From Achromobacter xylosoxidans (GTDB taxonomy: Bacteria; Pseudomonadota; Gammaproteobacteria; Burkholderiales; Burkholderiaceae_B), in assembly GCF_001457475.1 (NCBI RefSeq), contig NZ_LN831029.1, positions 4,588,001 to 4,652,000 on the forward strand: a stretch of DNA of 64,000 nucleotides. Direction: 5' to 3'. Below the pieces are notes generated by a model, which saw nothing but the letters and a program-made list of their open reading frames with translations, was not told the DNA's origin and ran no database searches. Below, piece by piece: positions 41,297-49,678 of this stretch (positions are counted from its first letter, which is position 1; every line of letters starts with the position of its first letter). The position numbers and the translations under genes are program-made.

Positions 41297-42351
41297 GGCA
41301 GCCCCCGCGCCAATTGCTCCTGCGCCCGCGCCAGCACGTCGGCCACCGTGACCCGCAGCGCGCAGGGGTGGCCGATCGGGCAGCTTTCGTACGCGCACGG
41401 CCGGCACGGCACGGGCGCGGCCAGCACCACGTGGCGCCGGCTGTCGCGCGGCGCCCAGCGGCGCGCATCGCTGCCGCAGGCGACGACCACGCTGCGCGCG
41501 CCCATGGCCGCGGCCAGGTGCGAGACGCCGGTGTCATTGCATACCAGCAGGCGGCTGGCGCGCAACAGCGCCGCCAGGCTGCCCAGCGTGGTGGCGCCGC
41601 ACAGGTCGGGCAGCGCCAGGCCCGCGCGCTGGCGCAACTCGCGCGTCAATGCCCGCTCGGCGTCCGAGCCGGTCAAGGCGACCTGCCAACCCGCGCCGCG
41701 CAAGGCGCGCGCCACCTCGGCGTAGCGCGCCAGCGGCCAGCGCCGCGAACGCAGCCGCGCGCCCGGGTGCATCAGCACCAGGCGCGCCGGATCGAGCCCG
41801 TGGCGGCGCAAAAGGGCCTGCGCGGCGGCGGCATCTTCGTCGCTGCACGGGAATTCCAGGCGGTCGTCGGTGGCGGGCAGGCCCAGAAAGCGCAGCAGCG
41901 CCAGATAGCGCTGCGGCTCGGGCAGGTCGTCGGGCCAGCACAGGCGCCGCCCCTCGATCTGCGCGCCGGCGTCGGCCACGAATCCGCCCCAGCGGGCCGC
42001 GCCCAGCCGGCTCACGATCCGGTTCGAATGGACGCCGCTGCCGTGCATCTGCAAAGCCACGTCGGCCCGGGCCGCCCGCACCCGGCGAAAGAAGGCCGGC
42101 AATTCATCCGGCCGGCAGGCCTGCTCGGGGAACTCCGCAATGCCAGGGAATTCGATCAACTCGTCGACGTAGGCGTGGAAGCGGGCCACGAATTCGCGCG
42201 CGCCGGCCAGCCCTATCAACGAAATCCTGGCCTGCGGAAAGGCCTGGCGCAGGGCGCGCAGCGCCGGCACGGCGCACAACATGTCGCCCAGCTGCAGCGC
42301 CCGGAATACGGCGATCCGGTTCGCGGGAGGCGTGAGCAGCGCGGCCGTCAT
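41293..42351 (-). CDS. GT9 heptosyltransferase-like glycosyltransferase (1)
   Basis: 352 residues. N-terminal IAVFRALQLGDMLCAVPALRALRQAFPQA (GDxL...PAL) and C-terminal LMHPGARLRSRRWPLARYAEVARAL with LLVCNDTGVSHLAAAMG are classic GT9 (ADP-heptose:LPS heptosyltransferase). A Cys cluster near the end (CRPCAYESCPIGHPCALRV) is common in these. It couples to the next gene by ATGA. Probably adds a heptose to a glycan or lipid; the chain is not known. Confidence 0.87.
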   Translation of the reverse strand: MTAALLTPPANRIAVFRALQLGDMLCAVPALRALRQAFPQARISLIGLAGAREFVARFHAYVDELIEFPGIAEFPEQACRPDELPAFFRRVRAARADVALQMHGSGVHSNRIVSRLGAARWGGFVADAGAQIEGRRLCWPDDLPEPQRYLALLRFLGLPATDDRLEFPCSDEDAAAAQALLRRHGLDPARLVLMHPGARLRSRRWPLARYAEVARALRGAGWQVALTGSDAERALTRELRQRAGLALPDLCGATTLGSLAALLRASRLLVCNDTGVSHLAAAMGARSVVVACGSDARRWAPRDSRRHVVLAAPVPCRPCAYESCPIGHPCALRVTVADVLARAQEQLARGLP

Positions 42352-43334
42352 GGCCTGGCCCTGGCGAATCGCAACAGGCCGATGGCGCGCCAGCCGATCG
42401 ACAGCAGCGGAATGCAGGCGGACGTGATCGCCAGGTCGGCGACGTCGCGCACGGTCTGACGGGTGCCGCGCAGGCGCCGCCTGAAAAAAAGGGCAGTGAG
42501 CCCCAGCCACACCGCCAGCGCGGCCATGGCGCCGGCGCGCCATCCCAGCGCCGCCAGCGCGAGCGCGCACACCAGGGACGCGGTGACCGCCAGATAGAAG
42601 CGCGGCGGCCGCGCGCGGATGCGGCTGCGATACAGCAGCGGATACTTCCTGCGCAGCAGCATGTCGAACATTACCTTTTTCTGCATGCCCAGCCCGGCCG
42701 CGAAACCTGCCGGCCGCAGCGGGTGCGTCACCCGCGCGTGGCGCGCGCGCCGCACCGCCATGCCATGGTCGAGCAGGGCAAAATGCAGGTCGGAATCCTC
42801 GCGCCACGCCATGGTGTAGCGCGGGTCGAAGCCGCCCACCGCCACCAGCGCCGAACGTTTCACGAAGCAGTTGGCCGTGATGAACTCGGCCCGGGTCAGG
42901 CCGGCCGCGTCCCGCTCATAATCGTTGGGCGGATCCGGCAGCGGCATGTCGGTCTCCCCGGTCACCGCGGCGACATCCGCGTCCAGCGCGCGCACGCCGT
43001 GGCGCAGCCAATCCGGGTGGGCGATGGTGTCGTCATCCGTGAACGCGATGATTTCGGCCTTGGCGCCGCGCCAGCCGAGATTGCGGGCGCCGGCCGGCCC
43101 CCGGGTGCCGGACACCGGCAGGTACCGCAAGGCCGGCATGCCGCCCCATGCGCGCCGCAGCCCTTCCACCTGGCGCCGGGTGGCGGCGCTGGCGGCGTCG
43201 TCGCACACCAGCACCTCGTAGGCGTCGCGCGGAAAATCCTGGCGGGACAAGGCGGCCAGGCAGCGCGCCAGCAGCGCCGGCCGCTTGTAGGTCGGCACCA
43301 CCACCGAAACGGAAGGCGTCGCGGGCGCGTTCAT
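42348..43334 (-). CDS. GT2 glycosyltransferase with C-terminal membrane segment
   Basis: 328 residues. GT-A start VSVVVPTYKRPALLARCLAAL, AFTDDDTIAHPDWL (DDD metal motif), ITANCFVKRSALVAVGGFDPR and acceptor-site REDSDLHFALLDHG. Residues ~245-300 hold two hydrophobic helices (LAVTASLVCALALAALGW, AMAALAVWLGLTALFF) that anchor it to the inner membrane. Couples by ATGA to both neighbours. Confidence 0.87.
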   Translation of the reverse strand: MNAPATPSVSVVVPTYKRPALLARCLAALSRQDFPRDAYEVLVCDDAASAATRRQVEGLRRAWGGMPALRYLPVSGTRGPAGARNLGWRGAKAEIIAFTDDDTIAHPDWLRHGVRALDADVAAVTGETDMPLPDPPNDYERDAAGLTRAEFITANCFVKRSALVAVGGFDPRYTMAWREDSDLHFALLDHGMAVRRARHARVTHPLRPAGFAAGLGMQKKVMFDMLLRRKYPLLYRSRIRARPPRFYLAVTASLVCALALAALGWRAGAMAALAVWLGLTALFFRRRLRGTRQTVRDVADLAITSACIPLLSIGWRAIGLLRFARARP

Positions 43335-45070
43335 CGCGGCTTCTCCACCAGATAGGAACCGATGACCAGCGCGTCCAGCGGCGACGTCCAGAAGCACTCC
43401 ACCGCATCGCGCGGCGTGCATACCACCGGCTCGCCGCGGGTGTTGAACGAGGTATTGACCAGCACCGGCACGCCGGTCAGGCGCTCGAAGGCGGCCAGCA
43501 GGTCGTAGTAGCGCGAGTTCTGGTCGCGCCGCACGGTCTGCACGCGCGCGGTGCCGTCGATATGGCGCACCGCGGGAATGCGGCTGGCCCGGTGCGGCAG
43601 CACGTCGTAGACGAACAGCATGAAGGGCGCGCAGATGGCGTCCGCGCCGCGGCCGTCGAACCATTGCGTGGCGCGCTCTTCCATGACGACCGGCGCCACC
43701 GGCCGGAAGTCCTCGCGGTCCTTCAGCCCGTTCAGGCGCGCCTGCATGGCGCTGTCCAGCGGCGAGGCCAGGATGGAACGGGCCCCCAGCGCGCGCGGCC
43801 CGAACTCCATGCGCCCCTGGAACCAGCCGATGATCTTTTCCTGCGCCAGCAGCGCGGCGGTCTCGCCGGCCACGTCGTCGAGCCGCCGGAAATCCAGCTT
43901 GGCGCCGTACAGGAAGCGCTCGATCTCCTCGTCGCCATACGAAGGCCCCAGATACGCGTGCTCCATGGCCCATGCGCGCTTGCCGCCGCGCCGGTGATAG
44001 TCCACGTACAGCGCCGCGCCCAGCGAGGTGCCGGCATCGCCCGCGGCCGGCTGCACCCAGACGCTATCGAACGGGCCATCGCGCGCGATGCGGGCGTTCA
44101 TCACGCAGTTCAGCGCCACGCCGCCCGCCATGCTGAGATTGCGCGCGCCGGTTTTCTCGTGCAGCCACTGCGCCATGTGCAGCGCCGTTTCCTCCAGCAC
44201 GTACTGCAGCGAACTGGCGATATGCTTGTGCCTGTCCTCGAACGGCGCGCCGCGATGGCGCGGCGGACCGAAGCGTTCGGCCAGCCGCGCCGGCTGCACC
44301 GAATAGCCGCCCTCTTCCTCCAGCCGCAGGATATCGCGGAACTCCTTGCGGAATTCGGGCTTGCCGAACGAGGCCAGCGCCATCACCTTGTACTCGTCGG
44401 AAGAATGCAGGAATCCCAGGTAGCGGGTGACTTCCTCGTACAGCAGCCCCAGGGAATGCGGCAGGTCGATCTGCTTGAGCCGGGCGTACTCGCCATCGGA
44501 GAAATGGCCATAGCTGGTGGTGGTGCGTTCACCGCGCCCGTCCATGGTGAGCACGGCCGAATCCGCGCAGGGCGCCGCCAGGAACGCGCTGGCCTCGTGG
44601 CACAGGTGGTGATCCAGGAACACCCAGCGCTCCATGATGTGATCCAGCGTCAGGGCGTCGAAACGCGGCGACTTGAGGTGGTGCGGCACGCCGTCCAGCA
44701 GCTGGCGCGGCGCGTTCACCAGGTACGAAAGGAACAGCGGGTCCCAGGGCGATTCGCCCGCCGCGCCCAGGGCGGCGCGCGAAGGCTCCAGCGGCAGCGT
44801 GATGTCGCCGGCCAGCGGCCGGCTGCCTGCCAGCAGCGCCGGGTCATACGAGTAGACGATGTGGTCGACATCGCGCAGGCGGATGTCGCCCGCCGACAGG
44901 CAGTAATCGATCGCATGGTAGGGCAGCTGCCAGGTGGTGAACGGCACCGGCCGCTTGCCATGCTTGACGCGCGTGAAGCGCTCCTCCTCGGCCGCCGCGA
45001 CCACGGCGCCGTCGCGCACCAGGGTGGCCGAACAATCGTGATAGGCTGCGTTGATTCCTAGGGTAAACAT
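43331..45070 (-). CDS. NodU/CmcH-family O-carbamoyltransferase
   Basis: 579 residues. N-terminal Kae1-like half (LGINAAYHDCSATLVRDGAVV, DHHLCHEASAFLAAP with the His cluster, AGGVALNCVMNARIA) and C-terminal YrdC-like/carbamoyltransferase half (EFGPRALGARSILASP, REDFRPVAPVV, NTSFNTRGEPVVCTPRDAVE). It transfers a carbamoyl group from carbamoyl phosphate, via an adenylate, to a sugar hydroxyl. AAGGAG RBS at start 45070, 13 bp inside the preceding gene. It should decorate the glycan made by this operon. Confidence 0.92.
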   Translation of the reverse strand: MFTLGINAAYHDCSATLVRDGAVVAAAEEERFTRVKHGKRPVPFTTWQLPYHAIDYCLSAGDIRLRDVDHIVYSYDPALLAGSRPLAGDITLPLEPSRAALGAAGESPWDPLFLSYLVNAPRQLLDGVPHHLKSPRFDALTLDHIMERWVFLDHHLCHEASAFLAAPCADSAVLTMDGRGERTTTSYGHFSDGEYARLKQIDLPHSLGLLYEEVTRYLGFLHSSDEYKVMALASFGKPEFRKEFRDILRLEEEGGYSVQPARLAERFGPPRHRGAPFEDRHKHIASSLQYVLEETALHMAQWLHEKTGARNLSMAGGVALNCVMNARIARDGPFDSVWVQPAAGDAGTSLGAALYVDYHRRGGKRAWAMEHAYLGPSYGDEEIERFLYGAKLDFRRLDDVAGETAALLAQEKIIGWFQGRMEFGPRALGARSILASPLDSAMQARLNGLKDREDFRPVAPVVMEERATQWFDGRGADAICAPFMLFVYDVLPHRASRIPAVRHIDGTARVQTVRRDQNSRYYDLLAAFERLTGVPVLVNTSFNTRGEPVVCTPRDAVECFWTSPLDALVIGSYLVEKPR

Positions 45071-46170
45071 GGCATCTCCTTCCTGGCGGCGGGGGCATCG
45101 GCCCGCCCGCCGCCAAGCAATTCCCGCGCCGCGGCCGCGACGCGCTCGGGATCGACACCAGCCAGGCAGGCATGGTGGCCCTGCGGGCACACGCTGCGAT
45201 AGCAGTATCGGCAGGGAACGTCCTGGTTCAGCACGCGCGCGGCGGTCATCCAGGGGGTGTGCTGGGGATTGGTCAGTGCGTACAGATCCACCACCGGCCG
45301 CCCGAGCGCGGCGGCGATGTGCGCCGGCCCGCTGTTGTTGCAGATGAGAACGTCGGCCGCCTCCAGCACCGCGCCCAGCTCGCCCAGGCTGAGTTCGCCC
45401 GACAGGTCGATCAGGCCCGGCAGCAGCGGCCGCGCGGCGGCCAGGGCCGGCGCCAGCGCCGGGTCCTCATGGCCGCCCAGCAGCAGGATGCGGCGACCGT
45501 CGCCGCGCAGCGCGGTCAGCGCCCGCACCATCAGTTCCGCCGGATAGCGCCGCGAAGGGGCGGTGGCGCCGGCATGCGCGCAAATCCAGCCACCCGTCTC
45601 GGTCACGCCCTGGCGGTGCAGCTTCCAGGCCAGCGACACCCGGTCCTGCTGCCGCACCTGGAACGACAGGCCGGCATGGTCGGCGCGCGCCCCCACTTCG
45701 GCCACCAGGTCCAATTGCCGTTGCACCTCGTGGCGGATGCCGTCGGCGGGCTCCGTCTCGCGCACCCAGTCGGTGATGAGGCGGTAGGGATTCTCCCGGC
45801 AGTAAGCCAACACGCGCGGGATGCCGGCCAGGTGGCACAGCAGTGCCGCGGGCAGCGCGCTCTGGCTGTAGGCGGTGAACACCACCGCCGCGTCCGGCCG
45901 CAAGGCGCGCAGCCGCCCGATGGCGTCCGCGTCATCGGCATTTCCCCGCGACTCATTCTTGATCCACGCGGCGTCGTAGGCCAGGACGGTATCCAGCTCC
46001 GGCACGAACGGCGCCAGCCGCGCCCCGGAGGTCGAAGTCAGCAAGGACAGGCGGGTGGCGCCGGACTGGCGCAACGCCCGCAACGCGGGCGTGCACATCA
46101 GCACGTCGCCCATGTTGTCCAGCCGCACGCCGAGCACGTGGGCGCAGTCCTGCCACCGCGGCGCCATCAT
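45058..46170 (-). CDS. GT9 heptosyltransferase-like glycosyltransferase (2)
   Basis: 370 residues. VLGVRLDNMGDVLMCTPALRALRQSG, ICAHAGATAPSRRYPAELMV and VLICNNSGPAHIAAALGRPVV are GT9 hallmarks; a terminal Cys group (CRYCYRSVCPQGHHACL) again resembles the sister enzyme. The Met-Met start is preceded by GGGAGG. Overlaps the HAD gene stop by ATGA and the carbamoyltransferase start by 13 bp. With its paralogue it suggests two heptose transfers. Confidence 0.87.
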   Translation of the reverse strand: MMAPRWQDCAHVLGVRLDNMGDVLMCTPALRALRQSGATRLSLLTSTSGARLAPFVPELDTVLAYDAAWIKNESRGNADDADAIGRLRALRPDAAVVFTAYSQSALPAALLCHLAGIPRVLAYCRENPYRLITDWVRETEPADGIRHEVQRQLDLVAEVGARADHAGLSFQVRQQDRVSLAWKLHRQGVTETGGWICAHAGATAPSRRYPAELMVRALTALRGDGRRILLLGGHEDPALAPALAAARPLLPGLIDLSGELSLGELGAVLEAADVLICNNSGPAHIAAALGRPVVDLYALTNPQHTPWMTAARVLNQDVPCRYCYRSVCPQGHHACLAGVDPERVAAAARELLGGGRADAPAARKEMPCLP

Positions 46171-46790
46171 CCGCCTCCCGCCTGCCCGGACGGCGCCAAC
46201 GCTTGCGCCCGCGCCCTGTCTGCGCGCCCGCGCTCCGCCAGCACCCGGCGCGCCGCGGCATCCAGGTCGGGCGCGCGCGCATCCGGAACCCGCAGCGGCC
46301 CCTCGCGCCATTCGGTCTCGTTGCCCACGTCCAGCAACAGGCTACGGCAGCCGGCGCGGTGGCCGGCCTCGACGTCGTCGAGGATGTCGCCGATGAACCA
46401 GGACGCGGACAGGTCCAGGCCCAGCTCCGCGGCGGCCTGCAACAACAGGCCCGGCCTGGGCTTGCGGCAAGCGCACTCGACGGCGTAGCCGGCGACGCGG
46501 CCCTGCGGATGGTGCGGGCAACAGTAGAAACCATCCAGGCGCGCCCCGGCGGCGCGGAACATCGCCGCCAGCCGAGTCCGCACCGCCTCCAGTGCCGCCA
46601 GCGGGAACAGGCCCCGCGCCACGCCGGATTGATTGCTGATGACCACCAGCGCCACGCCGGCGGCGCCCAGGCGGTTCAGGCCGGCATGGGCCATGGGCGC
46701 ATACGCCATCCGCCCCGGGTCGACATTGAACGGGACGTCGACCAGCACGGTGCCGTCCTTGTCGAGGAACACCGCCGGCCTCAAGGCCAT
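46167..46790 (-). CDS. HAD phosphatase, GmhB-like (heptose bisphosphate phosphatase)
   Basis: 207 residues. HAD motif I FLDKDGTVL, motif II VISNQSGVARG, and the GmhB zinc-binding pattern Cys-x-His...Cys-x-Cys in CCPHHPQGRVAGYAVECACRKP, then IGDILDDVEAG for motif IV. GmhB removes the 7-phosphate of D-glycero-D-manno-heptose 1,7-bisphosphate on the route to ADP- or GDP-heptose. A second copy dedicated to this operon fits the two GT9 enzymes. A ~45-residue Arg/Ala-rich tail extends the usual length. Confidence 0.88.
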   Translation of the reverse strand: MALRPAVFLDKDGTVLVDVPFNVDPGRMAYAPMAHAGLNRLGAAGVALVVISNQSGVARGLFPLAALEAVRTRLAAMFRAAGARLDGFYCCPHHPQGRVAGYAVECACRKPRPGLLLQAAAELGLDLSASWFIGDILDDVEAGHRAGCRSLLLDVGNETEWREGPLRVPDARAPDLDAAARRVLAERGRADRARAQALAPSGQAGGG

Positions 46791-47509
46791 GACGTTTCCC
46801 GCATGGGCAGCACCATGATCTCGGGCACCACCGTCTCGGCCGGTTGCGTCAGCACGAAGCGCACGGCGCGGGCGACATTGGCCGGGTCCTGCAGCGTATC
46901 CACGTCGATGTCGGGAAAGCGGTCCAGCAGGAACGGGGTGCGCATGCCGCCGGCGATCACCGCGCTCACTTTCAGGCCTTCAGCCCGCAGTTCGGCATGC
47001 AGGGCATGCGACAGCCCCATCAGGCCCCACTTGCTGGCATGGTAGGCGCTGGCATTGGGCCAGGCGCGCCGCGCCGCCGTCGAGGCCACATTGACGATGT
47101 GGCCGCCCGGACTGAGAAGGTCCTTGGCCAGCTTGGCCATAAGGAAGGGGCCGGTCAGATTGGTGCGCAGCACGCGCTCCCAGACATCGGCGTCGAGCTT
47201 GCCGATGGGCGCGGTGACGTCGATGCCGGCACTGTTGACGACGGCATCGAGCCGGCCAAAGCGGCGCACCACGGCATCCAGCCCGTCCTGCACATCACGC
47301 GCCACGCCCACATCCATGACGCAGCCCATGACGTCCCCGCCTTCTGCCTGGAGCCGCTCGGCCAGCTGCTGCGCGCGGCGCTCGTCGATATCGGCCACCG
47401 CCACGCGCGCGCCCTCGCCCGCCAGCATGCTGCAAAGCGCCTGTCCCAGGCCGCTGCCGCCGCCGGTCACCAGCACCACCCGCCCTTTCAAACTATCGGA
47501 TTCCTGCAT
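46781..47509 (-). CDS. Short-chain dehydrogenase/reductase
   Basis: 242 residues, classical SDR: VVLVTGGGSGLGQAL cofactor motif, VVNSAGIDV (NAG), Ser in NVASTAARR and the YHASKWG catalytic pair. The D after VAVADIDE indicates NAD preference. Overlaps the HAD gene by 10 bp. Substrate unknown; probably a sugar or lipid intermediate of the glycan pathway. AGGAGC RBS. Confidence 0.87.
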   Translation of the reverse strand: MQESDSLKGRVVLVTGGGSGLGQALCSMLAGEGARVAVADIDERRAQQLAERLQAEGGDVMGCVMDVGVARDVQDGLDAVVRRFGRLDAVVNSAGIDVTAPIGKLDADVWERVLRTNLTGPFLMAKLAKDLLSPGGHIVNVASTAARRAWPNASAYHASKWGLMGLSHALHAELRAEGLKVSAVIAGGMRTPFLLDRFPDIDVDTLQDPANVARAVRFVLTQPAETVVPEIMVLPMRETSWP

Positions 47510-47524
47510 CTTTCGCTCCTGATC

Positions 47525-48796
47525 TCAAGCCGCCATGCGCGGCGCATGCCGATCCGGCCGGGCCGCCTGCGCCGCCATCTGCCGATACACCGCCAGCAAG
47601 TCCAGCCCGACGCGCTTCCAGGTGTAGAGTCGGCGCGCCCGCAGGCGTCCGGCCTCGCCCATGCGGGCGCGCAGGGCGGGATCGGCGGCCAGTTGGGCCA
47701 GCCGCTCGGCCAGGCTGTCCGGGTCGCGCGGCGGCACCAGGAAGCCGGTCTTGCCATGCACCACCGTGCTGCGGATGCCGCCGGTATCCGAACCCACCAC
47801 CGGCCGGCCGCAGGCCATGGCCTCGACCGGCGTGATGCCGAAGGGCTCGTACCACGGCGTGGTCACGAACACATCGCAGGCGCCGTAGTAGGTCGCCAGG
47901 TCATCCCGATGACGGCGGCCGGTGAACTCCACCCACGGCGCCACGCCCTCGTCCTGCGCGATCTGGCGCAGCCGCGCGATCTCGGGCGTGGCGGTGGCAT
48001 CGGCGTCGTCCGAATTGCCCCCCACCACGCACAGCCTGGCGTTGATGCCATGGCGATGGCGCAGGCGCCCGAGCGCGCGGATCACGTTGTCCACGCCCTT
48101 GCGCGGCACCATGCGGCCCAGCTGCAGCAGGGTGAAGTCCTGATGCTCCCACCCCAGCGCCTGCCGCGCCCGCGTCATGGGCCGGGGCGCCATCTCGGCG
48201 GCGTCGTAGCCGCAGGGCACGATGTCGATCCGGCGCGGGTCGGCGTCGTACAACGCCATCAGGTCGCGCCGGTCCTGCGGGCACTCGGCGATGATGCGGT
48301 CGGCGCGGCGCACGATCTCGGTTTCGATATCGAAGCGGCTGTCCGGGAACAGGTCGGCCTCCTGCTGGTGCTGGCGACGCACCTTGCCGAGCGCGTGGAA
48401 CGTCACGGCCAGCGGGATGCCGTAGCGCTGCGCGAGCGGCAGCGCGGCCCAGGCCGACATGAAGAAATTGGCATGAATGATGTCATAGGCCTTGTCCTGC
48501 CTGCCGGCATGGCGCAGCAGATAGCGCGAGAAATCATCCATGTAGGGCAGCATCTGCTCCTTGGGCAGATAGACTTCCGGCCCGGCCGGCACGTGCACCA
48601 CCTTGACCCCGGGCATCCAGGCGTGTTCCGGTTCCAGTTCCCGATTGTCCTTGCGGGTGAAGACGTCGACCTGCAGGCCGGCGCGCGCCAGTTCGCGCGC
48701 CACGTGCGCGACGTAGACGTTCTGTCCGCCACTGTCGACGCCGCCGGCAACCGCCAGCGGCGAAGCGTGTTCACTGATGATGGCGATCTTTTTCAT
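47525..48796 (-). CDS. GT4 glycosyltransferase (sucrose-synthase/MshA-like)
   Basis: 423 residues. GGVDSGGQNVYVAHVARELARAG is the GGxxGGQNVYV glycine loop of the MshA/sucrose-phosphate synthase group, HANFFMSAWAALPL the acceptor region, LLQLGRMVPRKGVDNVI the donor phosphate site and PWYEPFGITPVEAMACGRPVVG the E-x7-E motif. Its start overlaps the BON gene stop by ATGA, GGAGCGG RBS. This family uses ADP-, GDP- or UDP-sugars; donor not defined. Confidence 0.88.
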   Translation of the reverse strand: MKKIAIISEHASPLAVAGGVDSGGQNVYVAHVARELARAGLQVDVFTRKDNRELEPEHAWMPGVKVVHVPAGPEVYLPKEQMLPYMDDFSRYLLRHAGRQDKAYDIIHANFFMSAWAALPLAQRYGIPLAVTFHALGKVRRQHQQEADLFPDSRFDIETEIVRRADRIIAECPQDRRDLMALYDADPRRIDIVPCGYDAAEMAPRPMTRARQALGWEHQDFTLLQLGRMVPRKGVDNVIRALGRLRHRHGINARLCVVGGNSDDADATATPEIARLRQIAQDEGVAPWVEFTGRRHRDDLATYYGACDVFVTTPWYEPFGITPVEAMACGRPVVGSDTGGIRSTVVHGKTGFLVPPRDPDSLAERLAQLAADPALRARMGEAGRLRARRLYTWKRVGLDLLAVYRQMAAQAARPDRHAPRMAA

Positions 48797-49461
48797 TGTT
48801 CCGCTCCGGTTCGGACGGGCGCCCCGGCGATGCGGATGCGGTTGTCCACGTCCTGCACGCCAGCGCAGCTGTCGGTGCAGTCCTCGATGCGATGCTTGGT
48901 GCGGCGGTCCGGCACGGTGCCGGTCAGGGTGACGCAGCCATCGGCCACGTCCACCGACACGTCGCTCACGTCCAGGCCGCTGTGCGCCAGGTATTCGCAC
49001 ACAATCTCGCGCACGCGCTCGTCCGACCGCACATAGCCCTTGGGGTCGGTGCGTCCGGCCTGGCGCTCGCGCCATGAGGTCATGCCGCCCAGCGGTTCGC
49101 CGCGCTCGGCGGTGGCGAACGACATCATCTCGGCATCGTCGCGCCACGGCGGCCGGTTGCCGTAGAAGCCGCCGTCCTCGCTGCCGTACGAGTCGGGACC
49201 TGACGGCGCGGCGCGGCGAGACGGCTCGCGGCCGTACACCTGCTGGCGCTGATAGGAAGGATCCTCATTGCTGAAGCCGCCGTAGCTGCTCTGGCCCGGA
49301 TCCGCGCTGCGGCTGCGCGCGCCGGCATGCGTGCCGCGGGCGCCGGGCGCGGCGCGGGTGCCCTGGCCCTGGTAGCCATAGGACGGGGCCGGGTCCTGCC
49401 ATGGCTCGCGGTCGGGATCGTCCTGGTATTGGCGGGGCGCCTGTCCGGGTCGATGATTCAT
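48793..49461 (-). CDS. BON-domain protein with disordered N-terminus, head of glycan operon
   Basis: 222 residues. Residues 1-130 are a low-complexity Pro/Gly/Gln/Ser/Tyr region (PGQAPRQYQDDPDREPWQDP, GFSNEDPSYQRQQVYGRE) and residues ~140-215 form a BON domain (ERVREIVCEYLAHSGLDVSD, VADGCVTLTGTVPDRRTKHR, CAGVQDVDNRIRI). No signal peptide. AGGAGA RBS. Together with the GT4 (ATGA overlap) it opens the ten-gene operon. BON domains usually bind phospholipid or envelope polymers. Confidence 0.85.
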   Translation of the reverse strand: MNHRPGQAPRQYQDDPDREPWQDPAPSYGYQGQGTRAAPGARGTHAGARSRSADPGQSSYGGFSNEDPSYQRQQVYGREPSRRAAPSGPDSYGSEDGGFYGNRPPWRDDAEMMSFATAERGEPLGGMTSWRERQAGRTDPKGYVRSDERVREIVCEYLAHSGLDVSDVSVDVADGCVTLTGTVPDRRTKHRIEDCTDSCAGVQDVDNRIRIAGAPVRTGAEQ

Positions 49462-49637
49462 GTCGGCTCTCCTGTTGCGATTCAAGAAAAACTGCGGGTA
49501 TGGGCCCCGCGTGGATGCATCGATATCGCAAGTGCTGTGCCGAACCGCGATGCCGGGCGCGGCGGGTGGGGAGGACATGATGAGGCTGCGGCGAACGCCA
49601 TGCCGGCGCGGCGTCCGTGGCGCCGGGCGGACGCGAT

Positions 49638-49673
49638 CCGGTACTTCTTACTATGCCGTGTAAGAAGTGCCGG
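49638..49673. terminator. 14-bp hairpin downstream of ABC-REC gene
   Basis: CCGGTACTTCTTAC (49638-49651) pairs with GTAAGAAGTGCCGG (49660-49673), with one G.T pair and an 8-nt loop. It lies 5 bp after the stop of the ABC-transporter fusion and upstream of the BON/glycan operon, so it probably ends the ABC transcript. The rest of 49462-49678 shows nothing identifiable. Confidence 0.55.
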
Positions 49674-49678
49674 GCCGC

